From NCBI RefSeq assembly GCF_051401765.1, contig NC_135066.1, positions 23,005,501 to 23,069,500 on the forward strand: 64,000 bases of DNA, written 5' to 3'. The translations under genes and the position numbers were made by a program. Each line of letters starts with the position of its first letter. Positions within the stretch are counted from its first letter, which is position 1. Of this stretch, positions 36,801-48,589 are shown one piece after another. The DNA is from Calliopsis andreniformis. Lineage: Eukaryota > Arthropoda > Insecta > Hymenoptera > Andrenidae. Below the pieces are notes generated by a model. The model did not search any database, was not told where the DNA came from, and was given only the letters and a program-made list of their open reading frames with translations.

Positions 36801-39397
36801 AGGTAAGATGGTGCACTTTTCATGTTATCATGTCGTGGTACTGTGCTCCGTTTAAGAGATGATCCCCAAAAGATATGCAGGCTAATTGGTTCTGACCAAT
36901 GTGTGTGGAAGAGGACACACCCAGTTTCACATATACTTTGAGCTCTCGCATACGATTTACCACGGCAGTCACATACACAATGTAGATAGAGAGACCCCTC
37001 TTGCCCCTGTGCCGTCCCGGGAATCATCTCTTGAGCGAAGCAAAGTACATTCGCTTTACAGTTTGTGTATTGTACAGTTATTCACTACAATACCTCGAAA
37101 TTATATTAACACACGGGGAAAGAATTAATACCGATACTGTTGACTGTAACCTGCAGGATAGTGTATTAAAAAAACAAATAGATGAGCATTGGTCACAAGA
37201 TACTTTATTAACAGGTTACACGATACAAAATAAGGACAATCTTATGCTAATATTTTATTAAAGTACAATATTGAAGGATTGACTCATTCGCATGCTAGGA
37301 TTGCATTCGTTAAATTAATAGAATCATCTTACACCAGTGTATGCGCAGTCTTATCGAATAGTTAGGCAAGATGACCACTTTACCCACAAACTAATTTTTT
37401 ATTTTAAACTAAGGATAGCAGCAAACTTATTTGTTTTATACAGATAAACAAGTGCACATTCGCGGGACAAGGACAGGGACTGTAAAACAACACGTATAAA
37501 GGGGATGGCATGTCTACATTTACTAATTTGTCTCGTTTAATGAATATAACTTTGTAGAATCAAAATTGTATAAAGCTTTTTATTTTTCATATGCCCCATA
37601 ATAAACGTTTATGAGACAAACTCGATCCGACAGTCATCGCAGATTAACCACTAGCATATACAACCAACCAGACTCGCCACGTCGGGATGAGTATGCGATA
37701 AAACCACTGTCGACACGGTGTTTTCAGTTTTATGGCGTGTTGACTAAATGCAACTCCATGTATATGCCTTAAGAACTCTCGCGTGATACAAGAATAGAAA
37801 TACGGTAGAGATTTACTGGTGTGCAAGTATTCCATGCACTCTATAAACAGCAAACGAACGCGTGCGTGCAGACTATTTACATCCATTCGGTTAAATCGTA
37901 TCGTTTAGTGAAAGCTTAAAGTCGAAAATTACGGTCATTTAACTGTTACGGTAGTTATGTTAAAAAATCTGCGATCAAATCTGGTACCAAACAAGAAATA
38001 ACATGCTCGGACTAGTTGAAAGTTGAACTAGCGAAAGAGTAATTAGTTTTCTTTAACTTATCAAGTGTCAATAAATTAAAATTGTAACAAATGGGTACGA
38101 GGATCTTTGTTGTAATAAGCATCACAATTTGAGTTCGTGGAATTCAGTTTCAAATTGTTAATAATTCTTTCTTAATGTATCGCTATATTCTGCAATGAAT
38201 ACAGTGTGAACAACAACTGTGAAAAATGTTTTCCCTAGAATAAAACTAGTTTTTATAACTTTAGATTCTGATCAAATTCCAAACTATTCTTCTGGTATAA
38301 TTAAACTTCACTTTTTGTGATACAACAGGTTTCAGATATAGTGATCTAATCTAAAAAAATGAGTAAAGTTTATTTTAGATTAATCATATATCAGTATCGG
38401 ACAACTAGTTCTCAGGATATTCTTTTGTCAAAGGCATCGATGACTTTGACATTCGAAACGCATATATTCTATTTTTTATTTATAGTTTGCCATTTCGTGA
38501 TGAATCATACGTGTACAGAAAGTGGATATTGTACACAATACTCAATTTCTTAACCACTACCAAGTAGAAGTGACGCTGTAACTAAATATGTCAGTCTTCG
38601 ATGTCAGTTTGCAATATGGCTCATGACTAAGTTCTTTCCTTAAAAGTGAAGAAACTTGTAGTCACATAAATAGATTTTTGTACATGTAATTATATTTAAG
38701 TATTTTTACTTGAAGTTCGAAGAAATAAAACCTTAGAGAAACCTTAAGTCTAAGGAAATGACAAAGATATTGATCTTTTTCTATCTTATGGTGAAAGTTA
38801 TTTTCACTAGTGAACTATCTGGAAGAAAAATATAAAACCACCTTTCATTAAGCTTACTCTGAGCTATTAAGTTTAAGCAGCTTCCGGTGCACCGACGGAA
38901 AGCTATGACACTAATAGGATGTGCTTGCTTGTGCACATTAACCGAACGGAACGCGAATTTAGATTCACCGTTTTAGTCAGGAAAAATTCGTATGCAGTAT
39001 CAACAACTAATTCTCCAGTAATATGAGAGAACTAATTAATTAATAGTTAGGATTCCTCTTAACTCTCTCTACGCATGTATACATGTACTGGAAGAGGAAT
39101 AAATAGCAAAATATGTTTTTTAAATATTTTAGAAATATTTGACCTTGAATTTACACCTTGTTTTTCTCATTAATAAAACAAAGTACAATGACTTACAGAT
39201 TCATTCAAATGTATTCAAAAGATTACTTTATTGTGAAACCTATCGTGCAGTATTTTCTTCTTTTGTTTGTTCCTCAATTTTTTAAATTATAATATAGAAC
39301 GTATAATATTTTTAAGATTAGAAAGTCTGCGTTTAAACAATGGTTTGTAAACAAACTCGCGAGTTTTTGTACATTCGATCTCAACAGGTTTACGGTA
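33861..39397. other. Long AT-rich noncoding stretch
   Basis: No supported gene. Degenerate AAATTTTCAAA-type repeats lie at 35875-36060, and a TATA/TATG microsatellite at about 36726-36765. Frames of up to 122 codons around 36659-37261 overlap on both strands and are unassigned. 35390-35640 is a slightly CpG-richer patch. Confidence 0.45.
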
Positions 39398-40020
39398 CAG
39401 GGTGTAAAAATATTAATGGTCACGGCTGACGGGGGTGAATCTATACCTCTGAATCCGCGAACACTCCTAAAAAAACCCGTCCGCAGAATTGTTTATAACA
39501 TTGAAAATTAATGTTATTTATTCCATTACGTAATCGTATTCAGATCGTTTAGCAGAAAAAATGTTTAAAAGGAACTATATGCCGCAAATGAACCGTTTAG
39601 TCAGGAAAAACTGTTAAAGATTCTGTGTTAAGTCACACACGCAAACACGGGCCTATCACTACTCTGGTACACGGCAACGCCTACCCTGATCGTCAGGCTC
39701 AGCATAATGGTGTATGTGTATGTACCCCAATACAGGAGGCCTAGCAAGATGCATTGACCTATAGTTTGATTTTCGAAAGAAGAGACCTTAGTTGAAAGCG
39801 GCTTATTTGCGATGTTGCTGTGTTCCCGGCTCATTTCTGGTACTTCTCCCACGCGGTATATTTCCTTACTCTTTGCGTCTTAACTAATATCCTTCGACAG
39901 CTGAGTGATGGAGTCTCGCCTATTCCTTGTCTTTGTCGATTTTTAGTCTTACTCTGTTTAAAAGGGCTTGACCAATGTTATTGTCATAGTAACTGAATAA
40001 GGTACCGTATTCTATTGGGT

Positions 40021-40475
40021 CAGGCCTTCTCAAGTGGGGGAAAACCACTCCTGAAACGTGCTTTGGTTCTTGTTCCAACGCTGCGCCTTAAGCTAAGATG
40101 GGACGGATTGTACTACCCTCTCTCCAAGGAAACAGGAACACCGCTAGAAAATATAGAGCGCTTTAAGGTGAAAGTACCAAATGTGTCAAGTTTTTATAGG
40201 AAATTTCATAATGACTTAAAAATATTAGGAAAAATTAAAATTTAAACTAGCATTTTAAAAAGACGTAAAAAAATTTTTTTTAATTTGTTATATACAACAA
40301 TACAGTAATAATTACCGTATTTTCTATAAAAACTTGACACATTAGGTACTTTCACCTTAAAGCACCTTAACATATTTCTTAGCAGCATTACTATCTCCTC
40401 GGAGAGAGGGTAATGAGAACTGTTCCACCTTAGCACATCTTTCAGGAGTGGTTTTACCCTACTTGAGAAGGCCTA
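40021..40475. mobile_element. hAT-like miniature foldback element, 455 bp, 8-bp target duplication
   Basis: The tips CAGGCCTTCTCAAGTGGGG and, inward from the right, TAGGCCTTCTCAAGTAGGG fit the YAGG...TTCTC style of hAT ends. The element is flanked on both sides by TATTGGGT (40013-40020 and 40476-40483), an 8-bp duplication as hAT elements make. The arms (about 40021-40201 and 40321-40475) are inverted repeats through AAAACCACTCCTGAA, CCCTCTCTCC, GGTGAAAGTACC and TGTGTCAAGTTTTTATAG; the 120-bp loop is AT-rich. Related family A copies lack it at the same site, for instance 31576-31586. The 76- and 64-codon frames are mirror translations of the two arms, not proteins. Confidence 0.85.
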
Positions 40476-41117
40476 TATTGGGTAAAGCGGAAAATATGCA
40501 TTGCACAGAATGAATGGTGGACAGCTGAGTCAGTATTCCTCGGTACGACGATGCATGTTACGTCCTTTTATCCGACAAATATAAATGTATTATTAAGATT
40601 CCGATGTGAAACTTACGTGAATAGTACATAGAAGTTAAATGTAAAAAAAAGAAATGAAATAGAAATAAGAGAATACCTCAGTTAATACCATGTTTTAATC
40701 ATTGCAGATACAAAGACCTTGTTCTTTAAAATTGTCATTTTATCGTAGGAGTTTTCTTACTTCTCCTTTTTAATTAAAAATCATGTTATTTAATTTAAAA
40801 AAATTTTTTAAACTACAATTCTAACTAAATAGAAATAACTAAAATTCAAGTCCCGCAAGTTTACTCCATTTCAAATAACGACATTATGAGTTACTGCAAT
40901 CAGTTGATGGGTTTACAGGCTGCAGTATTTGAAAGCTTTTATAACTCCTTTTGTGAATAATGCTGCCTTTTGCACAAAGTTATAGTAGTAAAAGTATTAT
41001 TGGTCCCCTTTCTAGACACATAATATAACAGTAACAATATTGACATCTGATCATAATAACACAGTCCATCCAGTTCGGTTACTTGGCCGGAACGTCCTGT
41101 TACCTTTAACAATTCAT

Positions 41118-41203
41118 TATGATATCAATTTTAGCAATACTACTCTAGAGAGAAACTAATTATGATATCAATTTTAGCAATACTACTCTAGAGAGAAACT
41201 AAT
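41118..41203 (+). repeat. Perfect 43-bp tandem duplication
   Basis: 41118-41160 and 41161-41203 are identical over 43 bases, beginning TATGATATCAATTTTAGCAA. Perfect identity in a neighbourhood of decayed repeats points to a recent slip or an assembly artefact. Confidence 0.85.
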
Positions 41204-42487
41204 TTTCGTTTAAAAACAATAAAGAATGTACGAGCCGCTTCTTTCAATATAAAAGGGAAATCATTTCGAGTTATTGATATGTACGATGCGCAGTATGTAA
41301 GGTAATCTATTTTATTGGGACAGTGAACGAGAGATACATTTGCTCTTAAAGATAGAATGAGACATACAGGCTGTATTTGGGTCCCTACCGAACTACGTAC
41401 CGTCTGACGATCGTGCCTGAAGTCTCTTCTTTCGAAAATCAAAGTATAATAAGCCTAATTGGAGTAACTTTTCTTTCTTTTCAATACTTCGAGTATGCTA
41501 TGGCAAAATCAACAATCGTAAACTACATCATTTTATGTAATTATAATATATTCACTTACATATTCGATGTTTAAACCTTCTATCTCGTGTTTTTTTATTT
41601 TGTTTTTTTGGAACACGTTCCATTCAGCACAAATTTAGTGATCACAATAGCAGAAACATTAATGATCAAGCACGGAAACGATAATAATAAATAACACTGC
41701 TCTACTGTAGTAGTTTAAAAAATAAGAACTTCAAATAAGGCATGAAGCAAGTCAACGGTCGCTTAGACGTCCTTTCCATATCGGTGTTAAAACGATTCTG
41801 ATCTGACCTCAGTTCTGTAAGGCCCATCGCAACATCTGAATCTTTGTAAACGCAGATATCCAGTTAAAGTTAGGTTTACTTTCTCTGTTGTCCTCCGTAT
41901 TTCTTAAGAATGTCTTCGAAAGGATACGAAAAGATTGGTTACTGTCAACTTCGAATTCGGAATTTTCCCGAATTATGCGAAGAGCTTCAAAAGGTCAGAA
42001 CCGTTTTAACAACATCGAAAGCATGTCTAAGTGATCGTTGATTTCCTTGTTGCCTTATTTAAAGTTTTTAGTTTTTTATGTATTAAATTAGTTCAAACCT
42101 ACCTTATTAGTGTTATATGCATATATATAGTACATATGTAGCACAATATGACAGTTATTATTATTTGAACTACTGTTACGAGTGGTGCAGTGCTATCTGT
42201 TATTAGTGTTTCAGTGTTTATTAGTATCAGAGTAGCGGTAGGCCCATGTCTGTATGTATGACTTTACACAGTTAAACTGATGCCAAATCTTTAACAATTT
42301 GTCTTGACTAAACGGTTCGTTTGCGGTATATGATTCCTTTCAAACATTTTCTCTATGGAACAATCTGAATACGATTGTGTAATGATATTATAAACAACCT
42401 TGCGGACAGGTTTTTTGCAAATACCTACCGATTCAGAGGTGTAAATTCACCTTTGAAAGCCACGACCATTAATTTTTGTATACTCTA

Positions 42488-43900
42488 TACATTTCTTTTT
42501 AAGAGTTTTTTGTCTTCTTAAGATTTCTTTGCTGTTTGTATCCTTCTTCCGTGAGTTTCCCTCAATTTCTTTAATATTAATACAAAACGTACAATAATAT
42601 TTAACAAATTTATGAATTACTGTGATTTCAAAATAATATCATAATTACAAAATTTTTTGTGAAACCTAATTTTTTTCTGATTTCAGAATCGAGCTTATTA
42701 AAAGTACTAAGAGCTTGATCGGGATAGCTTGGGCGTGTTCGGTTGTGCATGTCCGAAGTGGGTGATTCACAGGTGAGGGTATTGGTCTGTAAGTAAAATT
42801 CACTGTAATCCTTACGTGTTCAGGGAATGGTAGAAATGGAGTAAACAAGATGGAATATAATATATTATTATTAAAAAATTATTAGACCCTATAATAATCT
42901 ATTTTATAATATTCTTACAATTAGTTCAAAGATTAATGGAAATGTAAAGTGTAAAGTATATCCTGTAGAAATAGACAGGAAACTGTAGTACTGACATAAA
43001 TAATTCATATTGCAAATAAATGGTAAGACCTATAAAAATTTGAATTTGGCATAAACAATGTGAAGAAACGGAACGATAGAATCATCGATTATTTTTAATA
43101 TTTAGTCTAAATAATTACAATTCCAGTTGTTTATTCTGTGTACGATATTTGAAATCTCAATAAGTGGGTTCTCACATAATTGTAGTAGCATTCGTGCGAC
43201 TCTGCGGTGTATCTCTGAGTTTGGTAAACATAAACAAGACAATGCATTCTCGTTCACCATTGCAGCTAATATGTACATTATATTTATCGTTAAGATAACA
43301 TGTGGAAGAGATTCTTGATCTCTTTCTAACAGGGAATAATTTTTCAAAATAGCAGACATTTGCAATGCGAATTTTTCCATTGCAATAAACTTCTATTTTA
43401 CAGAAATCTTATTACCTTTTGCTTTGGTAAGAAACAGAAGATAAATTCCATATAACAAAAATATCGTACCTGCTTCAAAGAAGAATCATAGTACCTGTTT
43501 AGGCTATAAATTACAATCTTTTTGAAGGAAGTTACATTGCAGTCATTTTAGTATAAAAGTGTCGAGACTATGTGGAGTACACCTTTGAAATTAGAAATAT
43601 TCACTTAAGTATTTATAATCATTATTACTTACAATTTCTTTTAAAACAAAGAACAATTTATGTTGCAGATACAATTAAATCAAAAATTCCGTTCGAAAAT
43701 AGAAAACTAAAATGAAGAGTTAAGATATTATAAAATAAAATAATTTTCTACACTATCTTTTTTTAAAGATGTTACATAGGAACTAAGCTTTTAATTTTCG
43801 TAGTTTATACGAATAGGAGAATCTACTTCGAATTAAAATTTTCGATTGAAATTACAGTTTGAAACAACAGTTGGTTCAGAAATTTTTTTTTAAACGATTT
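42488..43900. other. AT-rich noncoding stretch
   Basis: No gene and no repeat seen. A reverse 92-codon frame (43102-43380) is unassigned and faces an overlapping 63-codon forward frame. Confidence 0.4.
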
Positions 43901-44300
43901 TGGTTCCATCGAGTTTGAAACGAAATTGCGTTCGAAGGTCAGGGAAAGGTTAAGTCAGGTAAATTATCAAGGGAGGATGGCGGAAACAGAAAGTACGAAA
44001 ACACCGTCGCGATTTTGCGCTGGCCCACTTGAGCATAATCAACGAGCGGAAAAGTTGAGTGCGTGCTGAAAGTGCTGCTTAAAATTCAAACGTGAAGTAC
44101 GTATATAAAGCAGCGAGCAACGGGCATCCACTGATTCGTGAACGATGATCAGGGAGCCAAGCAGAAGACTTTAGGTATATAAAGTGGAGTTTATGCGCCG
44201 CGATACGCCATCGTGGGCGACAGTAAACGCTTTATTGCCGCATCAAAGGGAACGTTTACGAAAATTGGTCACGGTCTCGTGATATTTCGCACATCCTAAC
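43901..44300. promoter_or_regulatory. CpG-richer island with two TATA-like words
   Basis: GC rises here, and TATATAAAG occurs at 44102-44110 and again at 44176-44184, 74 bp apart, each preceded by a pyrimidine-purine GT or GGT. No recognisable coding start lies downstream, so a promoter is only a possibility. Confidence 0.2.
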
Positions 44301-45155
44301 GCATTAATATCGTATAAAATGTTTCATTTACGATCCTACCGTAACTGCATTTCTGGCTTCTATATAGATAGCCACGTGTTCGCGCGAGACACGCACTGAC
44401 GTTCATAATTATTCACGTTTTCGAATGAGAATCCAGTTGATATTTTCCGCATTGAATGAGTTCATTGAATTTTAGACTACTGTGTAAACAAATTTTCACC
44501 AAATTTTCAAGTTGGATGCAAATAAAAATTGTTCAAAATTTAATTGTTCTGCGAAAGTGCGCTCTTTGTTGTATTAATAGTAGTTTGAAATTAATTGAGG
44601 TGAAAGTTAGGGTTTTCCTTACATAGGTATCACGTCTTAGTTAGGATCACATTAGACTACTCTAAACTTGAGTTGATTACAAAGGAGTGTTTCTCATTAT
44701 AAACTCGTTATATTAACACGTTCCGTGCTCAAGTTTTGGAGTAGCGAAATTGTCGGAAAAGTTTTGTCCATTCTCGAGCGGGGGCACCGCTTGACGTGGG
44801 GTCAATAGTTTTCCAAGGTCAGTAGTTCTCCTCGATACATGTATCGACGTAGCACGGGATGTGTTAATCAGTGAATCTATGTCCAGGAGACTCCAGACTT
44901 TAAATGTTTAGTTCTAGCACGTTCCTTGGGTCTTCCTTGGGTCTACCTTGCCTCAATTGTGATCTTTCCTTTTTAAGAAGTTTCTTAATTTTGAATAGAA
45001 TGTAAAACAGCTATTTTTGATATCTACATTTCTGCTGCTTTGATATTATGAAGCTTACGTGGTATATTCATAATGACGTGCCTACAGGTAATAAATTTTG
45101 ATACCATTTTTAAGAAGAACTTGGTGAGAATTAAGGTAACTAATATGCATTCGTT
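44301..45155. other. AT-rich noncoding stretch
   Basis: Nothing supported. A short repeated GGGTCTTCC/GGGTCTACC word occurs at about 44928-44948. Confidence 0.35.
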
Positions 45156-46150
45156 TGTTACGAGCCGAGGTCTAGATAGTCTGACCGAGGGTCAGGGTTT
45201 TGGAATATTGTTATTGTTTCGTGGACGAACCGACGGGTAACTTTGCACTCATTGGGAGCCACCTCACGGATGTGGACGAACCAGTGCGCAAAGGCCAACA
45301 CCGGGAGCCACCTTAGGTTTTAGGTAGGTTTTCGTGGACGAACCGACACTTAACTTGGCGAGTATCGGGAGCCACTGGGATGGAATAAAGACTGTGGACG
45401 AACCAGCGAGTAACTTTGCACTCGCCAGGAGCCACGGGACCTGGACGAACCAGTGCGCAATGGCCAACATCGGGAGCCACTTGTAGGTTAGGAAAGGGAC
45501 TTTCGCAAGGATTGCGAAGATGTTAGTATAGCCTCGTAACTTTCAAATTTATAATATATCTCGAGCGGTAAAGATATAATATTTGTGGGAGCGTTACGCG
45601 TTCGCTCCTTCTTGAATTTAGGAAAGGTTTTGATTGAACTAAGTCCAATTTAACAAACCTTATAAAAATGTGTATTATTACAAGTTTAAGTTTGACTCAA
45701 AGGAATACAATTGTTGATGAGTTTAAATGTCGCGGAACTAAGTCCTCTCTCTCTAGATTACGCACACAGGTATGCGGGGGACGCGTCGTTAAGACTACGT
45801 TATAGTGACTTTACTGTACGTATTGTATTCAAAGATTCTGCTCGAAGGAGAACTAATGCTCGATCTTGCTTCCCAGTCTAAGCCGCGTACTAAACTCGAA
45901 CTCGATTGAAAATGAGTCCGAGAATGAGTCCAAAAATCTATGGGAAAAATGGTGGGGACTCGGCTGCATTGCAGAGTTTCCGAGAAAAGTTCAATGATAT
46001 TAGTTTCAAAGAATTCTATTAATTGGGTGCAACAGAAATGCCTATCGGCCCTTGCATGGTGACATCCAGGCAAAGTCAAAGGTCAACGGAAGAAGCTTTG
46101 AATCGAGCTCTTTGATAGTCACTTTGCGTAACTCGTTTGGACTCGTAACA
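45156..46150. mobile_element. Solo LTR, probably Ty3/gypsy type, 995 bp, 4-bp target duplication
   Basis: The segment begins TGTTACGAG and ends CTCGTAACA, a perfect 9-bp inverted terminus of the TG...CA class typical of LTRs. CGTT flanks it on both sides (45152-45155, 46151-46154), a 4-bp duplication in the range of gypsy integrases. No second LTR, primer-binding site or gag-pol remnant lies nearby, so it looks like a solo LTR left by recombination between two LTRs. Composition is distinct from the flanks. It carries an internal tandem array (45221-45480). Orientation is not settled without the internal region. Confidence 0.72.
45221..45480 (+). repeat. Tandem array inside the solo LTR, five units
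   Basis: Five units start G/CTGGACGAACC and end GGAGCCAC: 45221-45262, 45272-45311, 45334-45375, 45394-45435 and 45441-45480. Two subtypes alternate. Units 1, 3 and 4 carry a TAACTT core; units 2 and 5 carry AGTGCGCAAWGGCCAACA and are nearly identical 40-mers. The order is A-B-A-A-B. Most units begin GTGG and all end CCAC, so each could close as a small stem. The reverse 68-codon frame 45264-45470 is a translation of the repeats, not a gene. Such arrays in LTR promoter regions can act as enhancers, which is an inference here. Confidence 0.85.
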
Positions 46151-46484
46151 CGTTATACGCTCTATGTATCACAATACAGGGATTCTAATTTAAGCAAAGC
46201 TACTTTCAACTTAAATGATGTTGCCACATAAATTTGAAACAAGAAAATTCCATAATTCAATAATGCACTTAATATTGTATACTAGATATTTCTTGACCGT
46301 GTATAACCGTTATTGTCTATTCACTACAAGTAATTCACACTGTTGTGAATCCAACTCAGAATGAATTAATACAATGAACTTTCAAAGTGTGAACACGTTT
46401 AATCCCTCAGCGGCCAAATACTTTGTATTTGGGTCTCCCCATAATAAGCAGGACTTGTCGAACGCCATTGAGAGGTTAAAAAAT
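46151..46484. other. AT-rich noncoding stretch
   Basis: Nothing supported. A TACAGGGATTC word near 46177 resembles a mariner-like tip but has no partner. Confidence 0.3.
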
Positions 46485-46692
46485 ACAGTGTGGTTTCAGT
46501 ATTAGCCCGATAGTACACTTATATTTGCATGGAACCATTCATCAACTTCAAGTAGTTCCAGTTTCTGAGAAAATAAATTCAAATCATCACAGTACTATCT
46601 CGAGATAAGCTCGATGGTATACTCATGCTTTTTTGGGAACTATTCTTCAAGTTTACTCGATCCCTGCCTTTGAAAAGACAAATTTAAGTTTA
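46485..46692 (+). repeat. Diverged tandem duplication, about 104-bp unit
   Basis: 46485-46588 and 46589-46692 align: an ACAGT start, then C(C/T)CGATRGTAYACTYAT, GGAAC-ATTC, TTCAAGT and a GAAAAxACAAATT-type end. The copies differ at perhaps a third of positions. The ACAGT start could be a transposon tip, but no inverted partner was found. Confidence 0.45.
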
Positions 46693-48589
46693 TAAAGCTT
46701 TGATAAATTGTGAACGTGTCAATAAAGAATACTTCAAGACATGAAAATTCACTTTCCAAGTTTTGCCATTTGAAAAGCTAACGAGTGATATATCGAATAT
46801 CGAAAGAAGATAGGAAGGGGATAAGGTTGAAAGTTTTTACGGCAAATTTAACTTTAGGGTAAGCCGAACGGGAGCTGGCAATGGGACACTTAGGAGATCG
46901 GCTATTGGATTACAATGGAATGATTGCAGTCTTAATTAAAAGGGGTGGCGTGACCCCATTCACATTTCTACCGAAGAGCTTAACTTGCTAAATCCGAGTT
47001 ATAGTCTTATTGTCAGACGGTTTTATAAAGCACAGGTGTATCTTTTGCTCGGTATTTAATTTGCCGGTTTAGTCTCAAATATTCACGATGTTTGCCTCTG
47101 TTCGTAAATATTCGTCACTTAACATTGTAGAGTCAGGGTGAATGCGACAGCCATGGGCGAGTGCTAATTTAAAGCGTAACGATAAGTCTAAGTGTAACTC
47201 AAATTAATATGAGCTGGGTATTATTGTCTTAATACTCTTATTTATATTCATCTCTTCAGAGACAGTCGGTGGTGGAGATGAGAAGACGCAACCCTTTCTT
47301 CTGCTGTCATCCTGAAACATACATTATATAAATTTTGACTGCCTCAATGCGAGGGGATGCTCCCTTAATGAACCCTTTGTTAGCTTATTTCTTAAATGAT
47401 TGAATATGTGAGTTTGAATTTTGGTTAAGGGAAATGAAATTTTGTGTGCCCTAAAAGTGTCGCTAAACAAAGACTGACAATTTTAAAGAAAGAGTGACGT
47501 TGATGACACAAAGTATGTAAAGTGGGGAATTACATATATGGAATTTAAGATCTATGCTAGCCAGTTTTAGGAGAGCTAGGTTCCAAAATTAATAAAAAGT
47601 TTATCATTCTTGAAATTAAAAATAATATTATTTAACTAGATACACATTGCAAATAGATGCCTGTATCGTAATTAGTTGTATTGACACAACAACTGTGTAA
47701 AAAGTTATAGAATGTGTATAACGTGCAAAAATGTACAAGATATGAAAAATAAACTATAATCGATAGTATTTCAAGAATGAAACAAACTCTAATTTACGTT
47801 TCATTTTTTTAGCTTTTAGCTACTAATTAATCATGTAAGCTCTCAATTATATTAGCATTATTTTTTACTACAATTTTTAATCTAAACACTTGAAAACTGA
47901 TAAAATTACACATATGCTAAGTGTAAATTTTTTTTATAAAACAATTATTTATTGATAATAATAAATATTAATCTTATTTATTAGTGCAAAATATTAGTAT
48001 TATAAACAATATAGTAAAGATATAAGATTTTTAATGCTATCAGGGTCTTAAGCATACTTCGTTTATGATAGCATTTTAACTCTGTCAGTACTGAAATCAT
48101 TTTTGACTCACAGCAGCGAATCACCAGTGATTCCGGTATAGTATTGAGAGGGTTAGCGTAAGTGATACTAATAAATACCACCTGTGCGTGAAAAGTTGAA
48201 GTCAAATAGAACAATTATTGATAGTTTTTTGAATTTTTAAATACATTATCTGTCTAATACACCATAACAGCTAGCATTGTGATGACGTAAATGTAACTCA
48301 GCTTGATAGCTATTAAACCTGCTTATAAACACATTCTCTTATTGAAATAAATAACCACGTTAATAAAGTTTGAGCAACCCGACGGTGTAGCTAATTATCC
48401 AGAAAATAATTTTTCCAAACTTAATTTCCTAGCTCCCACGAAGCATCCCTTCTTTCGCATTCGTGAATTTACACTAACAACTCCTGTAAGATTCTTAACT
48501 TTCCTTAATATTTCTCTGGCCGAGTCGCCAATTTTTCCCGTGAACGTCGTTTTTTCGATAAAATTATAGCAGAACGTCGCGAAGAATCC
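46693..48589. other. AT-rich noncoding stretch
   Basis: No gene or recurrent repeat seen; longest frame 77 codons, unassigned. Confidence 0.4.

Larger units (their letters stand above)
39762..41446 (-). mobile_element. Family A element E5 inside the foldback element, 1685 bp
   Basis: The ends are TAGTTTGATTTTCGAAAGAA and, inward from the right, TACTTTGATTTTCGAAAGAA, giving about 24 bp of inverted repeat with TA outside both. The left part follows the family's right half (as in 31338-31586): a GCGATGTTG word, a TACTTCTCCCACGCG block, then ATTCTATTGGG. The right part, reversed, follows the family's left half, with TTAAGAGCAAATGTATCTCT matching TTAGGAGCAAATGCGTCTTT of E1. The hAT-like miniature 40021-40475 interrupts it. 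It also contains a recent 43-bp tandem duplication (41118-41203). Confidence 0.7.
39398..42487. mobile_element. Outer long-arm foldback element of a three-level nest, 3090 bp, TA-flanked
   Basis: The left arm (39398-39670) aligns with the reverse complement of the right arm (about 42224-42487) for roughly 265 bp. Landmarks: ATTAATGGTC, GGTGAATYTAYACCTCTGAA, a CCGTCCGCA/CTGTCCGCA word, GTTTATAA, CAATCGTATTCAGAT or TAATCGTATTCAGAT, ATGTTTRAAAGGAA, an AACCGTTTAGTCA word, TTGTTAAAGATT and GGGCCTA. Tips read TA-CAGGGTGTAAAA and TA-TAGAGTATACAA. No transposase is visible. Family A element E5 and, within that, a hAT-like miniature lie inside, so the original element was about 1.4 kb. Confidence 0.75.

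Noticed and set aside
40015..40436. Frames of 76 and 64 codons facing each other
   Set aside because: They are translations of the two inverted arms of the hAT-like miniature and mirror each other for that reason.
45264..45470. 68-codon reverse frame with internal repeats
   Set aside because: A translation of the tandem array in the LTR; no sign of selection as protein.
46176..46190. TACAGGGATTC word like a mariner tip
   Set aside because: Too short and without a partner.
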